From Arenibacter catalasegens (GTDB lineage: Bacteria > Bacteroidota > Bacteroidia > Flavobacteriales > Flavobacteriaceae), in the NCBI RefSeq assembly GCF_002909235.1, contig NZ_PHQQ01000024.1:1-64000 (forward strand): a DNA stretch of 64,000 bases, given 5' to 3'. The notes under the pieces were generated by a model. The model did not search any database. It was given only the letters and a program-made list of their open reading frames with translations, and had not been told where the DNA came from. A program made the translations under genes and the position numbers. Shown one piece after another: positions 43,781 to 52,487 of the stretch; the first letter of the stretch is position 1; every line of letters starts with the position of its first letter.

Positions 43781-45169
43781 TTATTTACCCGGTTTGATGT
43801 TTTGATTTACCTTAAACAAATTATTGGGATCATACTGTTTTTTAATTCGCGCCAAACGCTTGTAGTTATCCTTGTAACTTGCCATGACCCGATCTTGTCC
43901 CTCATCCATCATAAAATTGGAATAGGCTCCTCCCGAGGAATGTGGATGCAGTGCATTATAATAATCCTTGCACCAATTTGTGATTTTATCAGCATTGGCA
44001 GGATCAGGATCTACCCCTACAATAACACCTGCGTATTTTGCATCCCTATAGGCCCATGGGGTATCTGTATTCCCAACCCTACTTGCGGCACCACTAATTG
44101 GGTATAAATGCATTTGCGAAAGCGGCGTCGGAATTTTTGAACCATATTTCAAATGGCCCGCCCTAACTTCCGGTCCTAATTTATCAAAAAAGTCGGCCCT
44201 CCAATACCATTGCAGTCCAGGGGGCATTAAACCATCAAACATGGTTTGGATTGAGGGATATGGCATTTCACCCACATGTTGAAACAAGGGTTTTTTATCG
44301 AGGACGGGCTTAAATAATTCTTCAAATTTGTCCGGATGGCCAGTGTAACACCATACAATTCCACAAAATTGCTTATTGTGCAAATGTTCGGGAAAAGGTG
44401 GCCCTGGAATAACCATTGTGGCAATGAACCCATTTAAATCTTCCGTTGATTTATGAATGAATGCATCATACCAAGCCATTATTTCCTCAGTTTGTTCTAT
44501 TGGCCATAAGGTAGGGCCTCCAATTACAGTTTTTAATGGGTGGGCTTGAAATTTAAAAGAGGTTACAATACCAAAATTACCTCCCCCTCCCCTAATGGCC
44601 CAAAAAAGATCAGGATGCTGTTTTGCGTTCACGGTTTCAAAGGAACCATCTGCCAATACCATATCTGCCTCCAATAGATTGTCTATGGTAAGTCCGTATT
44701 TCCTAGTAAGGTAACCTACTCCCCCACCCAGCGTTAGCCCTCCTACACCTGTTGTAGAAATCATACCACTGGGAATTGCCAATCCGAAGGCATGGGTAGC
44801 TTGATCAACTTCGCCCCAAATATTACCTCCACCGACACTTACTGTATTATTGGAAGAATCCACATTAATAAATTTTAATCCAGATAAATCTATGACCATC
44901 CCATCATCGCACAAGCCTAATCCACCGCCATTATGTCCGCCGCCCCTGACAGCAATCAGCAAATCATTTTCCCGTCCAAAATTAACGGAAGCTATTACAT
45001 CGGCCACCTCTGCGCACTTCACGATCATTCCAGGGCGTTTGTCTATCATGGCATTATAAACCTTTCGAGAGCTGTTGTAATTACTATCTGATACCATTAT
45101 TACCTCTCCCTTTATTTGCTTTTTAAAGGATACTATTTGACCGGCATCCACTCCTATAACCATTTCCAT
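43781..45169 (-). CDS. FAD-linked oxidase of the berberine-bridge-enzyme type
   Basis: A 462-residue flavoenzyme. PCMH FAD-binding domain: NSSRKVYNAMIDKRPGMIVKCAEVADVIASVNFGRENDLLIAVRGGGHNGGG (RGGGHNxxG with the His of bicovalent FAD attachment), LTLGGGVGYLTRKYGL, and the C-terminal BBE motif YNALHPHSSGGAYSNFM. The Cys used for the second FAD bond in many BBE-like enzymes is not obvious (IISTTGVGGLTLGGGVG). Oxidises a sugar or alcohol with O2. It is 65 bases after the cupin gene, so likely co-transcribed. Confidence 0.9.
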   Translation of the reverse strand: MEMVIGVDAGQIVSFKKQIKGEVIMVSDSNYNSSRKVYNAMIDKRPGMIVKCAEVADVIASVNFGRENDLLIAVRGGGHNGGGLGLCDDGMVIDLSGLKFINVDSSNNTVSVGGGNIWGEVDQATHAFGLAIPSGMISTTGVGGLTLGGGVGYLTRKYGLTIDNLLEADMVLADGSFETVNAKQHPDLFWAIRGGGGNFGIVTSFKFQAHPLKTVIGGPTLWPIEQTEEIMAWYDAFIHKSTEDLNGFIATMVIPGPPFPEHLHNKQFCGIVWCYTGHPDKFEELFKPVLDKKPLFQHVGEMPYPSIQTMFDGLMPPGLQWYWRADFFDKLGPEVRAGHLKYGSKIPTPLSQMHLYPISGAASRVGNTDTPWAYRDAKYAGVIVGVDPDPANADKITNWCKDYYNALHPHSSGGAYSNFMMDEGQDRVMASYKDNYKRLARIKKQYDPNNLFKVNQNIKPGK

Positions 45170-45234
45170 AATTCTAATTTTAAATTGTTTATAAAACTCC
45201 TTATTCTAGATTCTAGATTAAAACCTATCTCCTA

Positions 45235-45717
45235 CTATTCTTTTATTACTATTGGAAAAGCATCTAAAGGATCCACAAAGGCAATGAAAAGCACACAGGG
45301 ATCAGCACTCACACATTTGGCCTTATGAGGCTTAGAAGATGGGCCAAAAGCATAAGAGCCAACTTTCATGGTATTCTCTATTTCTCCCTCGTAGGTTACT
45401 TGCAATTCGCCAGAAACCAGAATCATACGCTCCGCGGAATTATGCCAGTGTTCGGGTATTTCATAATTGGCAGGCACTTTAAAAAAGACATCGAGGTTGT
45501 TTTTGGTTGGATCGCCGTGCAAAACCGATATTGTGCATCCCGTTGGCATAAAAGATGGGCAAGGCCCCCATTGCAAATCTTTGTCCGTATGTGTTCTGAC
45601 CAATGAATTCTCCATGTCTTCATTTAGGTCATTTTGGCCAAAAAAAGGACCGACGCTCAAGACAATGCAAATGAATACAGCAACTTTTAATTTAGAAAAA
45701 TCTACATTGTTTTTCAT
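45235..45717 (-). CDS. Secreted cupin-domain protein
   Basis: A 160-residue protein with a signal peptide (KVAVFICIVLSVGPFFGQN) and one cupin domain: PANYEIPEHWHNSAERMILVSGELQVTYEG and VGSYAFGPSSKPHKAKC. Metal ligands are the two His of HWH, Glu, and the His in the second motif. Probably periplasmic. It precedes the FAD oxidase by 65 bases on the same strand. Function unknown; a small quercetinase or epimerase-like activity or a simple sensor is possible. Confidence 0.8.
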   Translation of the reverse strand: MKNNVDFSKLKVAVFICIVLSVGPFFGQNDLNEDMENSLVRTHTDKDLQWGPCPSFMPTGCTISVLHGDPTKNNLDVFFKVPANYEIPEHWHNSAERMILVSGELQVTYEGEIENTMKVGSYAFGPSSKPHKAKCVSADPCVLFIAFVDPLDAFPIVIKE

Positions 45718-46105
45718 GGCTTTAATTCTTAAAGGTGACTAATCAGTTTTTTATTAAAAGGGGGATTCCTATTTTTCATTATCTGTTCAACTATTTTGTA
45801 TCTATGAGCTATGCACAATTCATCCTATCGCATATACACGATATAAAATAAAGGTGCTAATTGGGGGAAATAGTAATTACGATGCCTTAAGGCACAAATG
45901 GTGGGGGTATGTTTCAGTATGCAAGAACTCAAGTAGTACCAGGCAGCTGTTCTGGTCTGCTTATAATCACACAGGTAATTTGAACTTGCTGTAATTGTTC
46001 TTTTTACTTCTTATAAAATTAAGGGAGGATAAAACAATAGACATCTAAAATTGATTCAATTAATTACAAAATTCAAGCATAGATTTATTTTCCATTGAAA
46101 AATCC
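45718..46105. other. Intergenic, nothing recognised
   Basis: A 388-base AT-rich gap upstream of the cupin gene and downstream of the AraC-fusion gene. No ORF, repeat or clear box found. Confidence 0.5.
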
Positions 46106-47194
46106 TTAAGCAACATAGTTCTTTATATACGCTGAGGGGAGAATTCCAAAATTGTCCATAAAGCATTTTGAGAAATAGGCAGGACTGTTAAATCCGGTTC
46201 TAAAAGCAGTTTCAGAAATATTATTCGCATTGTTGTTCAACAACTGCAAAGCTTTTCCCAATCGATAGTCTTTGATAAAGCTATTAGGGGACTTTCCTGT
46301 GAGAGCAATCATTTTTCTGTACAATTGTGATTTACTATATCCAAGACTGTTACTAAAATCATGGGAATTGAAAGCAGCATTGGTCCATTCCTTCTCTGTA
46401 TAATCCATCAATAGATGTACAAACTTTTCCTCTCCAACATTAAGGGCCCTTATATTTTCAGCATTCAATTTAACGTTCAAGTTCTCACTTTCATACAAAT
46501 CCCTTACTTCTGGGGAAATAACGATTTTACCCTGAATCATTTGGCAAAAGCGTTCCGCTACTTTAATGGTATCCTCAAAAATACCATCCTTCTCTGTCAC
46601 GGGAACCCCAGCATGCAATCCAATATTTAATTGGATATTCGTATTTAAGTTATTGGAATGAATTTCCTGTGCACAAAGTACAGCATTGGTAACCGAATTA
46701 AAAGACAACAATAAATAATCGTTTTTTTGCCTTACAACCCGCCCCAAAAAATTTTCAATGGATAAAAGAATTGCTTTTTTATAGGGAAAAAAGTCCCTGT
46801 TCACTGGCTTATGGTCCACACCTGTCAAAGACTCCTGACTTAAACCAATGACCATTATAGTCCTAAAACCAGGGTCATTAATTATATTCAATTCTGTCTT
46901 TTGTGATTTTTCTGGATCTTCGATCCTACCTAAGAACGATTCTACTATAGATCCCTCTACTTCAATAATCCTATGCGGAACTTCTCCGTGAGCATGATTA
47001 TGCATATCCTGGATAGCCTTTTTATTCGGCGCTTGAATAAGGCAAAAAGCCGTGCGTCTTTTTTCATCGCACCAATAGGTCATACCCTTGCAACCGTAAA
47101 GATGCTCTATCTTTAAATCTTCCCGATGCATTTGTGCCACATGTGCCGCAGTTATCTCTTCGGGAATATCGTGACGATCCATATAAATTGGCAT
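46106..47194 (-). CDS. DUF4242 (SCO4226-like) plus cyclase-like plus AraC HTH fusion
   Basis: A 362-residue three-part protein. Residues ~1-80 are DUF4242/SCO4226-like (YMDRHDIPEEITAAHVAQMHREDL, CKGMTYWCDEKRRTAFCLIQAP), a His-rich ferredoxin-like fold reported to bind nickel. Residues ~130-245 resemble a class III nucleotide-cyclase homology domain (ILLSIENFLGRVVRQKNDYLLLSF, IGLHAGVPVTEKDGIFEDTIKVAERFC). Residues ~265-362 are an AraC HTH (LGYSKSQLYRKMIALTGKSPNSF, ISETAFRTGFNSPAYFSKCF). So probably a one-component regulator sensing metal or nucleotide. It neighbours the iron operon but is separated by 250 bases. Signal unknown. Confidence 0.8.
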   Translation of the reverse strand: MPIYMDRHDIPEEITAAHVAQMHREDLKIEHLYGCKGMTYWCDEKRRTAFCLIQAPNKKAIQDMHNHAHGEVPHRIIEVEGSIVESFLGRIEDPEKSQKTELNIINDPGFRTIMVIGLSQESLTGVDHKPVNRDFFPYKKAILLSIENFLGRVVRQKNDYLLLSFNSVTNAVLCAQEIHSNNLNTNIQLNIGLHAGVPVTEKDGIFEDTIKVAERFCQMIQGKIVISPEVRDLYESENLNVKLNAENIRALNVGEEKFVHLLMDYTEKEWTNAAFNSHDFSNSLGYSKSQLYRKMIALTGKSPNSFIKDYRLGKALQLLNNNANNISETAFRTGFNSPAYFSKCFMDNFGILPSAYIKNYVA

Positions 47195-47443
47195 AGCGGT
47201 AAATTTTATAACAAGTTAGTGATTTTAATCAAGTTATAAGCTCGTACGCGAATTTCGTAATACTTAGGTTCCGTTAAAAACCTACAGGACTATGATTTAC
47301 TTCTTTTAAAAACTATTGCTCTGTGAAGTATGCTATTTGGTACATCTCAAATCTTGGCTGAGCACAAGTACATCCAAATGATGTTTTGAAATGATCTAGA
47401 ACCAATGCACTATTGCCTAAGTCCAAAAACACAGATTGTACGC

Positions 47444-48862
47444 CTATGCCAACAGTCTCCAAATCTGCGCCACCAAAAAAGTTACCACAAATCCCATAAT
47501 AACCGGTAATATGGAGGCTACAATGGTCCATTTAACACTTTTTGTTTCCTTGTAAATAGTATATATCGTGGTGCTACACGGATTATGCAATAAGCTAAAT
47601 AACATAAGATTAATAGCTGTTAATAAGGTCCACCCCCCTGCCCTAAGGATATCTCCTGTTGCCGTTATCGAATCCAATTCGAACATGACACCAGCTCCCG
47701 CTCCTGCCGTAATACCAGTAACCAACACAGTCAACATCAAAATAGTAGGAATTACAATTTCATTGGCAGGAATGGCTACAATATAGGCTACTAAAATTAC
47801 GCCATTAAGACCCAAAAGAAAACCAAATCCGTCCAAAGAACCAATTAACCATACGGCCACACTCTCATCTCCCAAATAAATGTTTGAAATTAGCCAAATA
47901 ACTGCTCCTGCAGGTGCGGCAAAAACAATTGCCCGCCACAATACGATCAAGGTCCTATCAATAATGGAAGTATATATGGTTTTCCAAAATCTTGGTGGAC
48001 GATAGGGAGGCAATTCCAAATTGAAGGTAGACACCTCTCCTTTCAAGACCGTTTTGGATAGGCCCCACGAAACCAAAAACATAAATATCATTCCCAACAC
48101 GGCTATTCCTATAACGGCCGCCAAGGAAATTAACCCTGAAAATGAAGCCGGAACCAGGGCGCCTACAAAAATTGTGGCAATTAGTATCTGCGTGGGCCAA
48201 CGGCCATTACAAAGTGAAAAATTATTGGTAATTATGGCGATTAACCGCTCCCTTGGGCTGTCTATTATCCTAGTGGCAACCACACCTGCCGCATTACAAC
48301 CAAAACCCATACTCATGGTCAATGCCTGTTTGCCATGGGCCCCTGATAATTTGAATAAATGATCCAGATTAAAAGCTACCCTTGGTAAATATCCAAAGTC
48401 TTCCAAAAGGGTAAATAATGGAAAAAATATAGCCATTGGCGGCAACATAACGGCAATAACCCAGGCTACGGCCAAATATACACCATCAATTAAAAAACCA
48501 TCCAACCACCAAGGCATACCAATGCTGGCGGCAAATCCTTTTAGAGCAGGATGAACCGCATCCAGAAACAATTCCGCTAGCATGGCTGAAGGATAATTTG
48601 CCCCAACAATTGTTAACCACAGGATCAACGCTAATATCAAAAACATTAGGGGGAAACCCCAAATCTTACTGGTGATAATCTTATCTATTTTAGCATCTAT
48701 CCTATAAGTACCTTTTTCATCTTTTCTGTGAACCGAGCCCTTAACGATTTCCGCGGCATCGGCATAAATTCCTTCGGCCAGACTGTCGTGAAATTCATCA
48801 CCAATTTGCCATCGAAGGTCATTGGAAAGGGAAATAATATTATCTATTTTTTTAGTCTCCAT
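47444..48862 (-). CDS. feoB: FeoB membrane permease half (split FeoB)
   Basis: A 472-residue membrane part of the Fe(II) transporter FeoB. It has about nine membrane segments and the two gate motifs in divergent form: [15 protein letters not shown] (canonical GFGCNVP) and [13 protein letters not shown] (canonical VPC). The second conserved segment [13 protein letters not shown] replaces FMSCxARLP. The GTPase half is a separate upstream ORF (48872-49636), whose stop is 9 bases from this ATG. A complete FeoB would be one ~700-residue chain; sum here is 726. The start may also be the TTG at 48865. Likely functions with the GTPase half in iron uptake. Confidence 0.88.
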   Translation of the reverse strand: METKKIDNIISLSNDLRWQIGDEFHDSLAEGIYADAAEIVKGSVHRKDEKGTYRIDAKIDKIITSKIWGFPLMFLILALILWLTIVGANYPSAMLAELFLDAVHPALKGFAASIGMPWWLDGFLIDGVYLAVAWVIAVMLPPMAIFFPLFTLLEDFGYLPRVAFNLDHLFKLSGAHGKQALTMSMGFGCNAAGVVATRIIDSPRERLIAIITNNFSLCNGRWPTQILIATIFVGALVPASFSGLISLAAVIGIAVLGMIFMFLVSWGLSKTVLKGEVSTFNLELPPYRPPRFWKTIYTSIIDRTLIVLWRAIVFAAPAGAVIWLISNIYLGDESVAVWLIGSLDGFGFLLGLNGVILVAYIVAIPANEIVIPTILMLTVLVTGITAGAGAGVMFELDSITATGDILRAGGWTLLTAINLMLFSLLHNPCSTTIYTIYKETKSVKWTIVASILPVIMGFVVTFLVAQIWRLLA

Positions 48863-48871
48863 CAATCTTAT

Positions 48872-49636
48872 TTATACGAATTCACCCGTTTTAAGGGTTT
48901 CAATAATATTGCTGTCTCCCTCCAATAACCTTAAGGCTATCCACCTACTATTTGCAATATTAGGATACACTTGCTTTATTTCTGTACTTAACCTCTCCAA
49001 TGCCTCCTCAATGTTTTTAGGTATATTCTTTATTCGGTGTGGATTACACACAATTTTACCATTCGCCAATTCACTTATAGTTTGGATCAACTCTGGAATT
49101 CCCTTATTATATCTAGCACTGGTGGGCACCACAGGAATTCCCAAATCCCTTGATAGGGTACGGGTATCAATTTCCAGATTATTTCTTTCCGCCTCGTCCA
49201 TTAAATTTAAACAGAGGACAGCGTTATTAGTAATTTCCAAAATTTGCAATACGAGGTTCAAATTTCTTTCCAATCTACTTGCGTCCACTACAATTACTGT
49301 TACCGAGGGCTTACCAAAAAGAATGAAATTCCTGGCTACTTCTTCATCTTCAGAAGTAGAAAGCAAGGAATACGTGCCCGGTAAATCTACCAACTTAAAT
49401 TTCTCATTATTGTATTCAAAAGCACCTTCAGCCCTAGTTACTGTTTTACCGGGCCAATTGCCCGTATGCTGGCGTAATCCTGTCATGGCATTAAAAACAG
49501 TACTCTTCCCTGTGTTTGGATTACCGGCCAAAGCCACAACAAAGTCAAAATCACTGGTGTTGACCCCTAATTTTTTTAGTCCATCGGCATTGAACTGAGC
49601 ACATGTCTCACAGGCACTTTTGGGCTTAACTTCCAT
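48872..49636 (-). CDS. feoB: FeoB GTPase half (split FeoB, N-terminal)
   Basis: A 254-residue G protein: G1 [10 protein letters not shown]3 [12 protein letters not shown]4 NLMDEA, G5-like PTSARYNKG, then the helical GDI-like FeoB spacer ending …LKTGEFV. An N-terminal CETC may bind metal or redox-regulate. The TAA stop is followed by ATAAGATTG then the ATG of the permease half, so these are two polypeptides by sequence. It overlaps nothing and is 3 bases from the upstream regulator gene, tightly operonic. Confidence 0.9.
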   Translation of the reverse strand: MEVKPKSACETCAQFNADGLKKLGVNTSDFDFVVALAGNPNTGKSTVFNAMTGLRQHTGNWPGKTVTRAEGAFEYNNEKFKLVDLPGTYSLLSTSEDEEVARNFILFGKPSVTVIVVDASRLERNLNLVLQILEITNNAVLCLNLMDEAERNNLEIDTRTLSRDLGIPVVPTSARYNKGIPELIQTISELANGKIVCNPHRIKNIPKNIEEALERLSTEIKQVYPNIANSRWIALRLLEGDSNIIETLKTGEFV

Positions 49637-49639
49637 AAT

Positions 49640-50662
49640 CTAATCTTTCTTAATTAAAATTTTCGAGGCTTGATTTTGGCGCAGGGCAATACTAGTTCCC
49701 TTTATTAGAAAGGCCTTGGGGTCGCCCAATGGGTTTAAAAGATCTATACTGACTTCCGCTCCTTTAACAAAACCCAAATCTAACAACCTTCTTCGGCTAT
49801 CTCCCCTAATTTCTTTGGATATCCCAATAATCTTGGCAGTTTCATTTTCTCCTAGAATTGACAATCTTGCTAAATCTTCCTCATAGACTTTGTCTTTTTC
49901 CAAAACAGAAACTGTAATATTACCGGCCATAATGGGCGCTAATACAAAAGCCTCCCCTTCCGAGTGAAATTCAATTCGGGCGGCTGTTGTTTCTACTATC
50001 CGTATCTGGGAACCAATATGTATATTTTCTGCCAGGATCTGCTTGTAAATTATTTCGGGTTTATCCTTAATATGGACAATTCTCCCAATAGTTCCGGTAG
50101 GCAACTGGGATATTGGAATCCCTTTGACTTTTGCAATCTTTCCAGTGTTTGTTGGTATGGGATCTCCATGGGGGTCGAATTGTGGGTTGCCCAATTTGGA
50201 GGCCAAAATATCAGTATCCACCTTGGAAAGTTCGTGTTCCATTCTTTCCGCTCTTTCGTGCCACTCCGCTTCTTTAAATCCTGTTTTTTCAGCTAAAAAT
50301 TTTTCCCAGAGCCTATGGGCCCTAACAATACGCAAGGCATAATCGCTCCCAGATTTTGTAAGTTTTACGGTATCTCCCTGCAGACCTATTAATTCATGGT
50401 CCGACATTTTATTAATACAATCCAGTATTAAATGGTCATTGTATTTTAAGGTTCTAATGATATCGTTCACATTGAGATGCTTATCCGCATTCTCATTGTG
50501 ATATAACAATTTTAAAACATCCTCCACAACAATTTTATCGTTGGAAACTGAATTATTTTTTATCAACCAGAACCACCCCTTATTGGGTCTAAAAAGAAAA
50601 TACACCAAAATAGATAATGCCGAAAATACCGCAAGGGCGGTTATAGGGTTGTAGGTATTCAT
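49640..50662 (-). CDS. Membrane-anchored DtxR/FeoA-type iron regulator
   Basis: A 340-residue protein: one N-terminal membrane segment (ITALAVFSALSILVYFLF), a DtxR-like winged helix (LNVNDIIRTLKYNDHLILDCINKMSDHELIGLQGD), a dimerisation/metal region with HRLWEKFLAEKTGFKEAEWHERAERMEH and GNPQFDPHGDPIP, and two FeoA/SH3-like C-terminal domains (LPTGTIGRIVHI, IIGISKEIRGDSRRRLLDLGFVKGAEV). The 4-base ATGA overlap with the DtxR gene and 3-base gap to feoB-N show an operon. A membrane-tethered DtxR fold could regulate FeoB directly (inference). Confidence 0.85.
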   Translation of the reverse strand: MNTYNPITALAVFSALSILVYFLFRPNKGWFWLIKNNSVSNDKIVVEDVLKLLYHNENADKHLNVNDIIRTLKYNDHLILDCINKMSDHELIGLQGDTVKLTKSGSDYALRIVRAHRLWEKFLAEKTGFKEAEWHERAERMEHELSKVDTDILASKLGNPQFDPHGDPIPTNTGKIAKVKGIPISQLPTGTIGRIVHIKDKPEIIYKQILAENIHIGSQIRIVETTAARIEFHSEGEAFVLAPIMAGNITVSVLEKDKVYEEDLARLSILGENETAKIIGISKEIRGDSRRRLLDLGFVKGAEVSIDLLNPLGDPKAFLIKGTSIALRQNQASKILIKKD

Positions 50663-51315
50663 TCTCTTTTTAAATATAAATTTTTGGCCACATTTTCTGA
50701 AATAACAAATTGCTGGGAATTGATGTCAATAAGGAAGGAATTGTCAAAAGGTTCAATATCCAGCAATTTCATGGTATCCCCAATAGCTATTTTATTTTTA
50801 TTCAAGTATCTTAAAAAATTATCCGAAGAATCCTTTACACCTACAAATACTCCTTCTTCCTTAATTTTAAACTCGGAAAGACGAATACTATTTACTTTGG
50901 CAATTTCTCCATTTCCATTAGGAATAGGATGACCATGAGGGTCAAACTGAGGGTTTCCAAGGTAAGCTTCTAATTTATTGGTAAGCTTTTCCGATTTAAT
51001 ATGTTCCAATTGTTCAGCAATATCATGGACTTCATTCCAAGGGAAATTCAATTTTTCTACTAAAAAAGTTTCCCAAAGACGATGTTTTCTAACAATTAAA
51101 ATAGCTTTGACCCTTCCCTTTCTTGAAAGTCGACTTCCTTTATATTTGGTATAATCTAACTAACCCTTATTGGAAAGCTTTTGTAACATGTCTGTTACAG
51201 AAGAGGCTTTGGTCTGCATTTTTTCTGCTATTGAGTTGGTACTTATCTCATCTTGGCTACCCTCTTGCAGAGCATAAATTTCTTTTAAATAATTCTCTTC
51301 CGCTTGAGACAACAT
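50659..51315 (-). pseudogene. DtxR/MntR-family metal-dependent repressor interrupted by an amber codon
   Basis: From ATG 51315 the frame encodes a full-length 218-codon regulator: MLSQAEENYLKEIYALQEGS, STNSIAEKMQTKASSVTDMLQKLSNKG, then TAG (51160-51162, codon 52), and continues LDYTKYKGSRLSRKGRVKAILIVRKHRLWETFLVEKLNFPW to the FeoA domain and the stop at 50659. The stop lies in the wing of the helix-turn-helix, where relatives read KGL/KGY. The ATG at 51051 could restart a C-terminal fragment without DNA-binding domain. An operator-like palindrome precedes the gene. Either a recent nonsense mutation or a sequencing error; amber suppression is unlikely in this phylum. Confidence 0.85.
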
Positions 51316-51332
51316 TCTTTTTTACTTTGCCA

Positions 51333-51340
51333 TAAAGATA
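51333..51340 (-). promoter_or_regulatory. -7-like box TATCTTTA of the iron operon
   Basis: One mismatch from TAnnTTTG on the minus strand, 17 bases upstream of the DtxR ATG, and next to the palindromic operator. Confidence 0.45.
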
Positions 51341-51343
51341 ATT

Positions 51344-51373
51344 ATATATTTTTAGATTAGCCTAAAAATATAT
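51344..51373. promoter_or_regulatory. DtxR/IdeR-type operator palindrome
   Basis: Perfect 12-base arms ATATATTTTTAG / CTAAAAATATAT with a six-base spacer. The central TTAGATTAGCCTAA matches 13 of 14 bases of the first part of the classical DtxR box TTAGGTTAGCCTAACCTAA; overall 14 of 19 agree. It spans the region just upstream of the -7 box, ideal for autorepression of the feo operon. Confidence 0.7.
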
Positions 51374-51507
51374 TTCAATATACCTACATTGATTGAGCAC
51401 TTAGTTGAAAATGCCATAAAATAGTACTTGAGAATTTTTATCAAATTATTTACATGATATTTATCAAAACATATATTACTTTTAAAAAAAATATTTCAAA
51501 ACGTATT

Positions 51508-52347
51508 ATGAAAAAATCAATGTTCACCTTAACGTTAAAAAAATTATTTCTGCCAGTGTTGATGATTGGCATGTTTATGGCCAATGCCCAACAAAAGGTA
51601 GGTGGGCTGGCACTTTATACCGTCCGAGATAATATGGGAGCGGATGCCAAAGCCACACTTATGGCAGTTGCTGAGGCTGGATATAAAAATATTGAAGCTG
51701 CAGGGTATAAGGATGGGAAATTTTATAATCTGGCCCCAAAGGATTTCAACAAATTACTTAAAGAAGTGGGACTATCTCCTATTAGCACACATCAGGGAGG
51801 AGTTACCTTAGAGAATGCAGATACCATGATCGCCGATGTTAAAGCGGCAGGCTTCAAATACTTTGTGCTTCCTTCTTCCCCCAAAGAATTGAGGGATGAC
51901 AATAAACAACTCGCTTCTTTCATGAACATCCTGGGCGAAAAATGTCATAAGGCTGGATTGAAACTCCTATACCACAATCACGCTTTTGAATTCGAAAAAG
52001 GGGGTGATGGCGTAGTTCCCTATGATTACTTACTGGAAAATACAAATCCAAAATATGTAAATTTCCAAATGGACCTTTACTGGGTAACCAAAGCAAATCA
52101 AGATCCTGTGACGTATTTTAACAAATACCCTGGGAGGTTTAAAATGTGGCATGTAAAGGATATGGACGACCAAGGAAGGTTTGCCCCTGTGGGTAACGGG
52201 CAAATTAATTTTTCCGAGATCCTTGCACAAAAAAAGAAATCAGGGATGAAATACTACATGGTGGAACAAGATAAAACTTTTGACATGACACCTTTGGAGG
52301 CTATAAAAATTAGTCATAAGGGGATTATCAAAATAGGATTTAAATAA
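51508..52347 (+). CDS. Secreted sugar-phosphate isomerase/epimerase-like TIM-barrel protein
   Basis: A 279-residue protein from ATG 51508, so a signal peptide (KKLFLPVLMIGMFMANAQQ) is read. Xylose-isomerase-like TIM barrel: VGGLALYTVRDNMG, NIEAAGYKDGKFY, LLYHNHAFEFE (His/Glu ligands), NFQMDLYWVTKAN (Asp), MWHVKDMD (His) and YYMVEQDKTFD. Exported members occur beside Gfo/Idh/MocA dehydrogenases in Bacteroidota sugar catabolism, though here that gene is 28 kb away. Substrate unknown. Confidence 0.9.
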   Translation: MKKSMFTLTLKKLFLPVLMIGMFMANAQQKVGGLALYTVRDNMGADAKATLMAVAEAGYKNIEAAGYKDGKFYNLAPKDFNKLLKEVGLSPISTHQGGVTLENADTMIADVKAAGFKYFVLPSSPKELRDDNKQLASFMNILGEKCHKAGLKLLYHNHAFEFEKGGDGVVPYDYLLENTNPKYVNFQMDLYWVTKANQDPVTYFNKYPGRFKMWHVKDMDDQGRFAPVGNGQINFSEILAQKKKSGMKYYMVEQDKTFDMTPLEAIKISHKGIIKIGFK

Positions 52348-52410
52348 GAATCCAACCAATTTCAACTGCCTATAAAATGGTGTTGAAAATGAATTGGTTT
52401 CTTTATAGCT

Positions 52411-52450
52411 AAACGGCTGCCAGGGTTTATCCATGGTAGCCGTTTGTTTT
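52411..52450 (+). terminator. Terminator of the TIM-barrel gene
   Basis: AAACGGCTgCCA / TGGtAGCCGTTT arms (one G-T pair), GC-rich stem, then GTTTTT on the plus strand. Confidence 0.7.
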
Positions 52451-52487
52451 TCAACTCTCCGCTGCAACACTATATTATGTGTTAGGC

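Noticed and set aside
47313-47531. 72-codon minus-strand ORF overlapping the end of the FeoB permease gene
   Set aside because: It runs in another frame through the conserved FeoB C-terminus. Its last 43 codons extend beyond FeoB (DHFKTSFGCTCAQPRFEMYQ and a few more) but match no family and lack a good start after the FeoB stop.
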